Shown: positions 25,855 to 34,811 of the stretch, one piece after another
How positions within the stretch are numbered: position 1 is the stretch's first letter
How the letters are laid out: each line of letters begins with the position of its first letter
Assembly (NCBI RefSeq): GCF_900128905.1
Contig: NZ_FQTV01000021.1
Location: forward strand, 1-64,000
Direction of reading: 5' to 3'
DNA: 64,000 bases
Source of the DNA: Bacteroides luti
Lineage (GTDB): Bacteria; Bacteroidota; Bacteroidia; Bacteroidales; Bacteroidaceae
The notes under the pieces: model-generated
What the model was told of the DNA's origin: nothing
What the model saw: the letters and a program-made list of their open reading frames with translations, nothing else
Database searches by the model: none
Made by a program: the position numbers and the translations under genes

Positions 25855-25884
25855 CAAAGTTAATAATTAATTTAGGAGAACCAA
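25855..25884 (-). promoter_or_regulatory. Promoter of riboswitch 2
   Basis: TTG (25884-25882), exactly 19 bp, TAACTTTG (25862-25855). Same box, spacing and placement as for riboswitch 1, so riboswitch 2 has its own start and does not depend on read-through from the kinase gene, which ends 36 bp upstream. Confidence 0.8.
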
Positions 25885-25919
25885 TATAGAAGATATCTTT
25901 TTTATTTTCAATATTGATT

Positions 25920-27689
25920 TTAGCTTTTAGCTAGGGTGAATATAAATTCCAGTCCACCGCCCTGATTGTTTTTGGCCGATATATTTCCTCCGTGAATAAT
26001 TACGGAGTTCTTTACGATAGCCAGTCCCAGACCTGTACCGCCAATTTTTCGTGAGCGACCTTTATCTACCCGATAAAAACGTTCAAACAATCTGTTTAAA
26101 TGCTCAGGTGCTACACCTACTCCGGTATCAGAGAAACTGAAATAGTAGGATGATTCATCTTCTCTGAAGCATTTTATATTAATGGAAATATCGTTTCCTG
26201 CATATGCAATGGCATTATCCATTAAGTTCCGGAATATAGAATATATCAGCGAAGCATTTCCACGTATTGGCAATTCCTTATTCAAAGCATTGTTTACTTT
26301 GATATTCTTTTCTTCTAATTCTAAAGCCACATCTTTAATGATACTTTGCACAAGAGAACTGATTTCTACTTTTTCCATATCAATCATGTTGCTCGCTTCG
26401 TCCATTCGTGTAAGCACAGATATGTCTCTTAAAAGTCGGGTCAGTCTGTTACTTTGAGCATAGCAACGTTCCAGAAACGTTTTCAGTTTATCTTTTGGAA
26501 GAGATTCATTATTAACAATAGTTTCCAGATATCCCTGAATACTGCTTACGGGAGTTTTAAGTTCGTGTGCAATGTTCTGAGTCAATTGCCTTTTCATCCG
26601 TACTTGCTCTTCCTCTTGTGTAATGTCATTAATAGAAATCTCGAAGCTCTGATCCTGGAAGATAATACACTCTACAACAAATATTCGTCCGTTTTTATCT
26701 AAATTGATAGACATCCGGCGTTCTTCGTTGCCTGCAGGTCTTTTTTGTGCCTTACTTATGTATTCAGTAATTTTTTGAATCTCGGGTAAAGAAAAAACTT
26801 CCTCTGCATTCTGAAGATTTACATCCGATATAAGATTACTATATTGGGTGAAAAGGTTATTAACGAGAATCTCTTTCTTGTCAGCAGTAAAAATACCCAG
26901 TCCTTCGTGTGAAATCTGTAAGTGGGTAATAAGCTTTTCTCTTTCTATATATAAAGCTTCTTTAGTATCATGCAATCGATTATAAATTTTGATGATATGC
27001 TGAGAAATATCACCTAATTCGTTGTTTGGAAAAGCATTTGCCATATCCATATCCAAAGCCTCGTTGCGATCTGCCCGTCTGGTAAATTCTCTTAGCTGAG
27101 CAATAGAAGTTCCTATCTTTTTAGTAAATCTGGAGAAAATTATGGTCAGAATTAATGTGACTATTGCCGTAAACCAAACAAACTTGTAGTCGGCTTTTAA
27201 ACTGGAAACTAAATCCATATTGTAAGGCAGCGCACTACGAACAATGTATTTATCATACAAAGAAGCTGAATAGAAAGATGGATATCCGGTTGTTTCGGAT
27301 GTTCTTCTCAAATCATATCCATTGCCTTTACTTAAAGCCTGTTTAACTTCTGGTCTGTTTGAATGATTCTCAATCTTATTATAGTCCTTTTTTAAATTAT
27401 CATAGATAACTTTACCATCAAGAGTTATAATGGTAACACGGAGGCCTTTTATGGTATGCCTTTTTGTGTATTTGTTTAGTGTTTTTTCAATATTTCCCGA
27501 GTCACAGATTTCCTCATATAAGCGTGCATTGTAATCTTGTAGTTTAGTATTAAGTAGTTCTACTTTAAACTCTTTTTCTCTGTTATATTGAAAACCAATA
27601 AAACATAAGGAAAACGCTGCAAATAAAAGAATGACAGAGAGTAATAATTTCTGGTTTAGGGATAATATTGGTTTTTGGGCAATTGTCAT
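25920..27689 (-). CDS. Sensor histidine kinase (PhoR-like)
   Basis: 589 residues: N-terminal membrane helix (about 14-32), a periplasmic domain of about 135 residues, a second helix (about 170-190), HAMP-like linker, a PAS-like domain (about 255-370), HisKA with NIAHELKTPVSSIQGYLETI, and an ATPase domain with NLMDNAIAYAG, FSDTGVGV and GGTGLGLAIVKN. It pairs with the OmpR-type regulator 22 bp upstream. The stimulus is unknown; phosphate or envelope state would be guesses from overall similarity. Confidence 0.93.
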   Translation of the reverse strand: MTIAQKPILSLNQKLLLSVILLFAAFSLCFIGFQYNREKEFKVELLNTKLQDYNARLYEEICDSGNIEKTLNKYTKRHTIKGLRVTIITLDGKVIYDNLKKDYNKIENHSNRPEVKQALSKGNGYDLRRTSETTGYPSFYSASLYDKYIVRSALPYNMDLVSSLKADYKFVWFTAIVTLILTIIFSRFTKKIGTSIAQLREFTRRADRNEALDMDMANAFPNNELGDISQHIIKIYNRLHDTKEALYIEREKLITHLQISHEGLGIFTADKKEILVNNLFTQYSNLISDVNLQNAEEVFSLPEIQKITEYISKAQKRPAGNEERRMSINLDKNGRIFVVECIIFQDQSFEISINDITQEEEQVRMKRQLTQNIAHELKTPVSSIQGYLETIVNNESLPKDKLKTFLERCYAQSNRLTRLLRDISVLTRMDEASNMIDMEKVEISSLVQSIIKDVALELEEKNIKVNNALNKELPIRGNASLIYSIFRNLMDNAIAYAGNDISINIKCFREDESSYYFSFSDTGVGVAPEHLNRLFERFYRVDKGRSRKIGGTGLGLAIVKNSVIIHGGNISAKNNQGGGLEFIFTLAKS

Positions 27690-27711
27690 ATTGAATAATT
27701 ATAATAGCTCG

Positions 27712-28398
27712 TTAACACTCAAAACAGTATCCATAACCAAGTCGGGTAACAACATGTTTCCCGTAGCTACCTATTTTCTTTCGTAAACGAGTGATATTTA
27801 CGTCAATGGTGCGGTCTAATACACACACTTCATCACTCCATATCTTGGAAAGAATGTCTTCTCTGGAGAAAACTCTTCCTCGGTTTTGCAGTAAAAGGAG
27901 TAGTATTTCAAATTCTTTTTTTGTTAGAGATATTTCTTCTCCATCAATGGTGACTTTCTTTTTTGTTATATCAATAACCAGCGTTTCGAAATAAATTTGT
28001 TCTGTAGAGCTCTTTTCGGTGTTGTTTGTAGTACGACGAATCACAGCTTTTACTCGTGATATTACTTCACGCAAAGAAAATGGCTTCGAAATATAGTCGT
28101 CAGCTCCAAGGTTGAAACCTGTAATGGTATCATTTTCTGTATCTTTTGCTGTTATGAAGATTATAGGAATACTGGCTGTCTTCTTTTCTTTTTTGAGTAT
28201 GCTGGCCATTCTGAATCCGGAAATTTCTCCCATCATAACGTCCAATAATAATAAGCTATAGTCGCTAATATTTAATTTAAGTGCTTCTTCTGCGGAATTT
28301 GCAGTATCTACTTCATAACCTTCATTCTCTAAATTAAATTTTAAAATTTCACAAAGATCTTCTTCGTCGTCAACAACTAAAATTCTATTGGTGTTCAT
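27712..28398 (-). CDS. OmpR/PhoB-type response regulator
   Basis: 228 residues: receiver domain (VVDDEEDLCEIL, Asp in LLLLDVMMG near residue 54, Lys in YISKPFSLREV) and a winged-helix DNA-binding domain (FEILLLLLQNRGRVFSREDILSKIW, then RTIDVNITRLRKKIG and a GYGYCF ending). It is first in the two-component operon with the kinase at 25920. Confidence 0.95.
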   Translation of the reverse strand: MNTNRILVVDDEEDLCEILKFNLENEGYEVDTANSAEEALKLNISDYSLLLLDVMMGEISGFRMASILKKEKKTASIPIIFITAKDTENDTITGFNLGADDYISKPFSLREVISRVKAVIRRTTNNTEKSSTEQIYFETLVIDITKKKVTIDGEEISLTKKEFEILLLLLQNRGRVFSREDILSKIWSDEVCVLDRTIDVNITRLRKKIGSYGKHVVTRLGYGYCFEC

Positions 28399-28423
28399 AA
28401 TTTCTTTTGTTTATGATGTTGTA

Positions 28424-28456
28424 CAAATATATACATTCTTATTAATTAATTGCAAA
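28424..28456 (-). promoter_or_regulatory. Promoter of the OmpR-type operon
   Basis: TTTG (28456-28453), 21 bp, TATATTTG (28431-28424), about 25 bp before the regulator's ATG. Confidence 0.55.
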
Positions 28457-28514
28457 GATGTAGCTTTTATATTACGTATAAGTGAAATAGATGTTACAAA
28501 GTTGTTACGATGCT

Positions 28515-28544
28515 TTTGTGTACCAAAACTTATAGTTATATTTG
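28515..28544 (+). promoter_or_regulatory. Promoter of the transglutaminase-ABC-F-PHP operon
   Basis: TTTG, 18 bp, TATATTTG (28537-28544). The -7 box overlaps the in-frame TTG at 28542, so the first gene must start at the ATG at 28566. Confidence 0.6.
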
Positions 28545-28565
28545 TTTCATTATTATGTATATCAG

Positions 28566-29750
28566 ATGAAAAAGATTAATATATGGAAGACTGTTGCAAT
28601 TGTTTCGTTAGTAATAATTGTGACTATTGGCGGGATCTACCTATACAATGATGGACTTTTTAGACGCGATTATGAACTAAATGATGAACTAGGCGGTAAT
28701 ATATTCCCTTCAGCAATTCTCTCTATTGCAACAACTGATACAGTCGTAATTAAGCCGGCAGGAAATCATTATTTAGGTAATCCAAAATCGGGCTTTATTA
28801 TTCGCATGAAATCGGGGAGGGCTAATAGCAAAGTTCGAATTACGCTCGGCAAAACACCTTATTTTGAAAAATCTGTTTCTGAATTTGTACTCGAGGAATC
28901 GGGTACGGTATATCAGATATTTCCAGATGTAATATGGAATTATAATGCATTGAAAAATAATATTCAGGCTGCCCCCGTTAGTGTTTCCGTTGAAGTGGAG
29001 GTTAATGGAACTAGTCTGGGACAGAAGGTTCGCACATTTTCGGTGAGAAGTATTAACGAATGCCTGCTTGCTTATTTGGATAGCAAACAACAGTTTCACG
29101 ATACCGGGATATTCTTTGCCGCATATGTAAATGAAGAGCATCCAATGATTGATAAACTTCTTCGTGAAGCTTTGAATACACGTATTGTTAATCGTTTCGT
29201 TGGTTATCAGTCCGATAAACCTGGCTCGGTAGACAAACAAGTATATGTTTTATGGAACGTATTGCAGAAGCGAAACTTTAAGTATAGCTCTGTATCAACA
29301 TCAAGCCTTTCATCAAATGTTGCTTTTTCCCAACGTGTCAGAACGTTGGATGATGCATTGGAATCTTCTCAAATTAATTGTGTTGATGGAAGTGTGTTGT
29401 TTGCTTCTTTGTTGAGAGCAATTAATCTTGATCCAATATTAGTAAGAATGCCCGGCCACATGTTCGTGGGATATTATTTGGATAAGTATCATAAAAAGAA
29501 AGATTTTCTTGAAACGACGATGATTGGTGATGTGAATCTGGATGATTTCTTTCCCGACGAAAAGCTGGATTCTACAATTGTGGGCAAATCTCAAAATGAA
29601 ATGTCTCGTATAACTTTTGAGAAGTCTAAGCAATATGCAAATAACTTGTTTGAAAAGAATTTGAATGGGATTAGAACTCATCAGCGTTTTTATATGTATC
29701 TGGAAATATCGAGAGAGGTAAGACGCTATATTCAGCCTATAGGCAAATAG
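28566..29750 (+). CDS. Transglutaminase-like membrane-anchored protein
   Basis: 394 residues from the ATG at 28566 (MKKINIWKTV). One N-terminal membrane helix (about 8-28) puts the rest outside the cytoplasm. The C-terminal half has a transglutaminase/protease-like fold with a candidate Cys in SSQINCVDGSVLFASLLRA and His in VRMPGHMFVGYYLD. The N-terminal half is beta-rich and unrecognised. It heads a plus-strand group with the DUF3805, ABC-F and PHP genes. Substrate unknown. Confidence 0.75.
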   Translation: MKKINIWKTVAIVSLVIIVTIGGIYLYNDGLFRRDYELNDELGGNIFPSAILSIATTDTVVIKPAGNHYLGNPKSGFIIRMKSGRANSKVRITLGKTPYFEKSVSEFVLEESGTVYQIFPDVIWNYNALKNNIQAAPVSVSVEVEVNGTSLGQKVRTFSVRSINECLLAYLDSKQQFHDTGIFFAAYVNEEHPMIDKLLREALNTRIVNRFVGYQSDKPGSVDKQVYVLWNVLQKRNFKYSSVSTSSLSSNVAFSQRVRTLDDALESSQINCVDGSVLFASLLRAINLDPILVRMPGHMFVGYYLDKYHKKKDFLETTMIGDVNLDDFFPDEKLDSTIVGKSQNEMSRITFEKSKQYANNLFEKNLNGIRTHQRFYMYLEISREVRRYIQPIGK

Positions 29751-29785
29751 TAAACAACAATAGATAAAGAATAAGATAAATATAT

Positions 29786-30622
29786 ATGATCGAAAAAGGA
29801 AAAAAGTTTATTTCTCCCGGAGCTTGGTTCTCCTTAATTTACCCTTCATCCTGGAATGAATTTGAGGATGCAGAAGATAGTTTCCTATTTTACAATCCCA
29901 ATAAGTGGACTGGTAATTTTAGAATTTCAGCATACCGTGACGATAGAAATAATGGATATGGAAAAGAATCGGTAGATTATGAGCTGAAGCAAAATAAAAA
30001 TTCTTCGCAGGTTAAACTTGGTGAGCTGGTTTGTGCTTATAGCAAAGAAATGTTTCAGGAAGAAGGATCCTATTATGTAACTCATGTCTGGATAATCGGG
30101 ATAGGTAATGTGGCATTCGAATGTACATTTACCGTTCCCCGCGGAAATGATATTATCGAAGCTGAAGAAATAATATCTTCCTTGAAAGCTTATCCAAAAG
30201 GCAAACAAATAAATGAAATTATACCAATACGAGTATTGGAAATTAATGTTGTAAATGAGGCTTTCGATTGGGCTTCAAGTACAATTAAAAAACAAATTAA
30301 GAAGGATTTTACTTCGTCTGAAGAAGATATTGCTAAGATTCAGCAAATGCTTGATAGCAGCAGCTTCAAACCTCAGCAAAGAGAAGTATGGGAATCTTTT
30401 GGAATTGCTTTTGGCACAATTATTGAAAACCAGATTGATGGTATGGAATGGGTTACGGTAATTAACGGCAATAAGGAAATTCCAGGATTACGTTTTAATG
30501 AAAGCAAACTGATTATATATCCTTCAGAAATAATCTGGAACTTAGTACGTGCTGGTCAACCGTGTGATTTGAATGCCATTTTTCAAGATGTTAAGTTGAA
30601 GGTGGAAAATGAATTGAATTAA
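29786..30622 (+). CDS. DUF3805/DUF3806 domain protein
   Basis: 278 residues, no signal peptide. The N-terminal half (WFSLIYPSSWNEFEDAEDSFLFYNP) matches the DUF3805 family and the C-terminal half (FGIAFGTIIENQIDGMEWVTVINGNKEIPGLRF) the DUF3806 family, a pairing seen in Bacteroides. Function unknown. It lies 35 bp after the transglutaminase-like gene and 15 bp before the ABC-F gene. Confidence 0.75.
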   Translation: MIEKGKKFISPGAWFSLIYPSSWNEFEDAEDSFLFYNPNKWTGNFRISAYRDDRNNGYGKESVDYELKQNKNSSQVKLGELVCAYSKEMFQEEGSYYVTHVWIIGIGNVAFECTFTVPRGNDIIEAEEIISSLKAYPKGKQINEIIPIRVLEINVVNEAFDWASSTIKKQIKKDFTSSEEDIAKIQQMLDSSSFKPQQREVWESFGIAFGTIIENQIDGMEWVTVINGNKEIPGLRFNESKLIIYPSEIIWNLVRAGQPCDLNAIFQDVKLKVENELN

Positions 30623-30637
30623 AATTAGAAGAAAAAG

Positions 30638-32503
30638 ATGGCGAGTTATATGCAGGTTGATGGGTTAACCAAATCGTTTGGTGACCTTGTTCTATTTAAT
30701 GAGATTTCATTTGGTATTGCAGAAGGACAGAGGATTGGTCTTATTGCTAAAAATGGTAGCGGAAAGACAACCTTATTAAATATTATTGCAGGAAAAGAAG
30801 GATATGATGCCGGAAATATTGTCTTCAGACGAGATTTACGCGTGGCTTATCTTGAACAAGATCCTCAATATCCCGAGGATCTGACTGTTCTGGAAGCTTG
30901 TTTCCATTCTAATAATGAAACTGTGCAGCTGATTAAAGAGTATGAAGCTTGCATGGAAACAAAAGGTAATCCCGGATTGCAGGAATTATTAATCCGAATG
31001 GATCATGAGAAAGCATGGGATTATGAACGAAAAGCAAAACAAATTCTTTCACAATTAAAGATTCGTAACTTCGATCAACTGGTAAAACATCTTTCTGGTG
31101 GGCAATTGAAACGAGTGGCACTTGCAAATACATTGATTACCGAACCAGACTTGTTAATTCTCGATGAGCCTACCAACCACTTGGATTTGGATATGACTGA
31201 ATGGTTGGAAGAATATCTCAGACGTACAAATGTTAGTTTGCTGATGGTAACTCACGACCGATACTTCCTTGATAGAGTTTGCTCAGAGATTATTGAGATT
31301 GATAACAAGCAGGTTTATCAATATAAAGGGAATTATAGTTACTATCTGGAAAAAAGACAAGAGCGAATTGATGCAACGAATTCTGAAATAGAACGTGCGA
31401 ATAATCTTTATCGTACAGAACTTGATTGGATGCGCCGTATGCCGCAAGCACGTGCACATAAAGCAAAATACAGACAGGATGCGTTTTATGAAATAGAGAA
31501 AGTTGCAAAGCAGCGTTTTAATAACGACAATGTAAAGCTCGACGTAAAAGCTAGTTATATTGGTTCTAAAATATTTGAGGCCGATCATCTTTATAAAAGT
31601 TTTGGAGACCTGAAGATATTGGAGGACTTCTCTTATATTTTTGCCCGATATGAGAAAATGGGTATAGTAGGTAATAACGGAACAGGGAAGTCTACTTTTA
31701 TCAAAATTCTGATGGGGCAAGCACAACCGGATAAAGGAACTATTGATATTGGAGAGACAGTCCGCTTTGGTTACTATTCGCAGGATGGATTGCAGTTCGA
31801 CGATCAGATGAAGGTGATTGATGTGGTACAAGAAATTGCCGAAGTCATTGAACTGGGCGATGGCAAAAAGCTTACCGCATCTCAGTTTCTGCAACATTTC
31901 CTTTTCACTCCCGAGACACAGCATAGCTATGTTTATAAATTAAGCGGAGGAGAGAGAAGAAGGCTTTATCTTTGTACGGTATTAATGCGAAATCCTAATT
32001 TCCTAGTACTCGATGAGCCTACTAATGATCTTGATATTATTACGCTTAATGTCCTTGAAGATTATTTGGTAAACTTTAAAGGATGTGTGATTGTGGTTTC
32101 TCACGACCGCTACTTTATGGATAAAGTTGTTGATCACTTGCTTGTATTCAATGGTCAGGGAGATATTCGTGATTTTCCTGGCAATTATTCTGATTATCGT
32201 GATTGGAATGAGGCTAAGAAACAAAAAGAAAAAGAAGCAGAGAAACCAAAAGAAGATAAAACTGCAAGAGTTCGTACCAACGATAAACGCAAGATGTCTT
32301 ACAAAGAAAAGATGGAATATGCTCAGATAGAGAAGGAATTAGAAGATCTGGAACAGGAAAAAGCAGATTTGGAAGCTGATCTTTGCAGTGGTTCTTTATC
32401 AGCAGCTTCGTTGACTGAAAAATCGAAAAGAATTGCGGAACTTATCGATCTTATTGATGAAAAAACAATGAGATGGCTTGAACTAAGTGAAATAGAAGAA
32501 TAA
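30638..32503 (+). CDS. ABC-F family ATPase (Uup-like)
   Basis: 621 residues with two ABC cassettes and no membrane segments. Walker A motifs are KNGSGKTT and NNGTGKST, the signatures LSGGQLKRVALA and LSGGERRRLYL, Walker B LLILDEPTNHLD and FLVLDEPTNDLD, with the inter-domain arm (about 240-310) rich in Arg, Glu and Tyr. A C-terminal coiled coil (about 545-615, EKELEDLEQEKADLEADL) is the Uup hallmark. ABC-F proteins act on the ribosome, and Uup-type ones have also been tied to DNA transposition control; the exact role here is open. Confidence 0.92.
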   Translation: MASYMQVDGLTKSFGDLVLFNEISFGIAEGQRIGLIAKNGSGKTTLLNIIAGKEGYDAGNIVFRRDLRVAYLEQDPQYPEDLTVLEACFHSNNETVQLIKEYEACMETKGNPGLQELLIRMDHEKAWDYERKAKQILSQLKIRNFDQLVKHLSGGQLKRVALANTLITEPDLLILDEPTNHLDLDMTEWLEEYLRRTNVSLLMVTHDRYFLDRVCSEIIEIDNKQVYQYKGNYSYYLEKRQERIDATNSEIERANNLYRTELDWMRRMPQARAHKAKYRQDAFYEIEKVAKQRFNNDNVKLDVKASYIGSKIFEADHLYKSFGDLKILEDFSYIFARYEKMGIVGNNGTGKSTFIKILMGQAQPDKGTIDIGETVRFGYYSQDGLQFDDQMKVIDVVQEIAEVIELGDGKKLTASQFLQHFLFTPETQHSYVYKLSGGERRRLYLCTVLMRNPNFLVLDEPTNDLDIITLNVLEDYLVNFKGCVIVVSHDRYFMDKVVDHLLVFNGQGDIRDFPGNYSDYRDWNEAKKQKEKEAEKPKEDKTARVRTNDKRKMSYKEKMEYAQIEKELEDLEQEKADLEADLCSGSLSAASLTEKSKRIAELIDLIDEKTMRWLELSEIEE

Positions 32504-32505
32504 AA

Positions 32506-33345
32506 ATGAATCTGACAAATTATCATAGTCATACATCTTTCTGTGATGGACGTGCTCCTATGAAAGAATTTGTAGTTGAAGCCGTGCGCCAAGGATTTAC
32601 TTCGTATGGGATTTCATCTCATGCTCCGCTTCCTTTCCCTACCCATTGGACTATGGAAAAGGAAGATGTAGTGCCTTATCTGGATGAGTTTTATGCTTTG
32701 AAGAATGAATTCCAGGATAAAATAGAGCTATATATCGGACTGGAAATTGATTATTTAGATGAGAAAAGTAACCCTTCAATAGATTATTTCCGTAACCTTC
32801 CTCTGGATTATCGTATTGGCTCGGTACATCTTTTGAAAGACGATCAGGGAGAAGTTGTAGACATTGACTGCAGCAAAGAGAACTTTAAAGAAAAGCTGGA
32901 GAAGCATTTTCATAATGATGTAAAGTCTACTTCTCTTGCTTATTTCAGTAGATTGATGTCTATGGTAGAGCTTGGAGGTTTTGATATTGTGGGACATGCT
33001 GATAAAATCGCATATAACGTCTCTTATTGTCAGCCAGGTGTTACAGAAGAAGAATGGTATAAGAATGCATTAAAAGATTTGTTTGCGTTTATTTATGAGA
33101 AGGGATATATAATGGAGATAAATACTAAGGCCTATCATAAACTTGGAGTCTTTTATCCCGATGAAACAACATTTTCTCTTATCAAAGATATGCGTATTCC
33201 TGTAGTGGTAAATTCGGATTCTCATTATCCGGAACTGGTAAATCATGGTAGGATGGAAGCTTTTCAGGCGTTAAAAGTTGCCGGAATAAATTGCGTGATG
33301 GAGCTTATTGCTGGCAAATGGCAGGAAAAGCCTATTTCGATTTAA
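32506..33345 (+). CDS. PHP-domain phosphatase (histidinol-phosphatase type)
   Basis: 279 residues, a complete PHP domain. Metal ligands are visible in NYHSHTSFCDGR, ISSHAPLPFP, GLEIDY, GHADKIAYN, EINTKAY and VNSDSHYP. This is the HisK/HisJ class of histidinol-phosphate phosphatase, which could supply the histidine pathway whose other genes lie at 43-45.7 kb, although it is in a different operon. It starts 2 bp after the ABC-F stop. Confidence 0.85.
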   Translation: MNLTNYHSHTSFCDGRAPMKEFVVEAVRQGFTSYGISSHAPLPFPTHWTMEKEDVVPYLDEFYALKNEFQDKIELYIGLEIDYLDEKSNPSIDYFRNLPLDYRIGSVHLLKDDQGEVVDIDCSKENFKEKLEKHFHNDVKSTSLAYFSRLMSMVELGGFDIVGHADKIAYNVSYCQPGVTEEEWYKNALKDLFAFIYEKGYIMEINTKAYHKLGVFYPDETTFSLIKDMRIPVVVNSDSHYPELVNHGRMEAFQALKVAGINCVMELIAGKWQEKPISI

Positions 33346-33363
33346 ATATTTAATATGTTATAT

Positions 33364-33404
33364 AGAATAGAAACAAGCACTCAACTTGTTTCTATTCTGC
33401 TCTT
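33364..33404. terminator. Bidirectional terminator
   Basis: AGAATAGAAACAAG (33364-33377) pairs perfectly with CTTGTTTCTATTCT (33385-33398), then GCTCTTTT. It overlaps the stop of the convergent isomerase-like gene. Confidence 0.75.
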
Positions 33405-34630
33405 TTACAATTGTTGGAAGCAAAAAACGCATCCAATTTCTTTTCATAATTACCAATAACAACCATATGATGATTTCCTATTGGGTTGCGCAGGAAATAG
33501 TCTACCGGACTATCCAGTTTGATTCGGATTTGTGTACGGCAAACATTCAGATAATTAGTATTCTCAATTAAACTGCCCGAAGTAACATAATATTCGTCCA
33601 GGCATTCCCCGCCACATTTTACTATTGTAACATCTCCTGTTGGCAGAATTCCCTGAATCGATACTCCTTTGCTACTTTCAAAATGATTTCGGATGATGTA
33701 TCTTTCCGTAAGTTTTGTGCTAACACTGCAATGTGCCATTACAATCTCGTTGCTTTTAATATCAATCCTGATAGGGTTTGCCATAAATGCAGAGCGGCCA
33801 GTTACAGCTTTTATAGCCATAAAAGTAAAAATAGATTGCAAGTCGCCTTCGCATCCGGCAAGTATTCCTTCGTCGTTAAGCAATGACATAGCCAAACAAC
33901 CAGTAGTTCCTAAAAGTGTTATTATTTTGTAGCAGTTTAATGTAATGGCATTAAGCTTTTCTTTTTCACAAATCTCTTTTATAGCCTTATAAATGCGCAT
34001 TGCATTTATCATATCTTCAGGGTCGGCTTCTCTGCAGGCTAAAGCTTTTCCAGCAATCTGTGCAGCTTGTTCCCCAACCTCATCTTCACCGATAAGTGCA
34101 TATCTCTTTGTAACATTCTCAATAGGAATGTTAATATACTCTACTCCCCAGCGTTGTTTGGAAAGCAAATAATCTACTCCGCTTGCAATAAGCCATGAAG
34201 AAGGAGTTCCAATAACTCCAATTCTTTTACCTTTAAGAGCTTTTTGAGCTTCGAAATTGTTGTAATGAATATGAATCCTTTCAACTGTATTTCTTATATC
34301 TCCATGAAGTATTTCAGATTTTAGTCCTTTACATTGCAGCCAATATGAAATTTCCAATGAGGCAGAAAAGGAATTCTGCACACCATCAGTAAGTAAAATC
34401 ATAGGCTGAGGCAGGAATTCGAAGCATCGGATAACGAACTTTTCTATCCCTCCTGTAGCAATGAAAACAATTTTGAAATCATTTTCGGTAAGGGTATACA
34501 AGTCTTTGTAATCAATAATTTTTATAATGTAAAATTTCTCAAGTTCACTGAGAAGAACTTCGTGCATCTTATAGATGGACATCTGGTTTTGCAGAGCCGA
34601 AGCGAATGTTATGAGGTGGACTGTAATCAT
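33392..34630 (-). CDS. L-fucose/L-arabinose isomerase-like protein
   Basis: 412 residues. The fold pattern resembles the FucI/AraA superfamily: a Rossmann-like N-terminal part with KRIGVIGTPSSWLIASGVD and a second domain with TLNCYKI, GCLAMSLLNDEGILAGCEGDLQSIFTFMAIKAVTGRSAFMANP (metal-site Glu/Asp-rich region) and a C-terminal barrel. No sugar-use genes are nearby, so the substrate is unknown. It stands alone on the minus strand. Confidence 0.7.
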   Translation of the reverse strand: MITVHLITFASALQNQMSIYKMHEVLLSELEKFYIIKIIDYKDLYTLTENDFKIVFIATGGIEKFVIRCFEFLPQPMILLTDGVQNSFSASLEISYWLQCKGLKSEILHGDIRNTVERIHIHYNNFEAQKALKGKRIGVIGTPSSWLIASGVDYLLSKQRWGVEYINIPIENVTKRYALIGEDEVGEQAAQIAGKALACREADPEDMINAMRIYKAIKEICEKEKLNAITLNCYKIITLLGTTGCLAMSLLNDEGILAGCEGDLQSIFTFMAIKAVTGRSAFMANPIRIDIKSNEIVMAHCSVSTKLTERYIIRNHFESSKGVSIQGILPTGDVTIVKCGGECLDEYYVTSGSLIENTNYLNVCRTQIRIKLDSPVDYFLRNPIGNHHMVVIGNYEKKLDAFFASNNCKRAE

Positions 34631-34744
34631 AGAACATTCAATTTAAAGATTAAACAAATCTACATATTTAATTTGATTTAATACAGTTTTATTGCAAAAA
34701 CTTGTCTTAAAGAAAACTAAGCCTCATTTTTGTTTACTATTTGT

Positions 34745-34775
34745 TTGCTTGGTTACTCTCGAAGTCCTATCTTTG
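34745..34775 (+). promoter_or_regulatory. Promoter of the aminotransferase operon
   Basis: TTG (34745-34747), 20 bp, TATCTTTG (34768-34775), 36 bp before the aminotransferase ATG. Confidence 0.6.
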
Positions 34776-34811
34776 CAGCTCAATTGAAAATATATTTTAA
34801 TACTAGAAAGT

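Noticed and set aside
28542..28565. TTG start for the transglutaminase-like protein at 28542
   Set aside because: It overlaps the TATATTTG promoter box, upstream of any transcript start.
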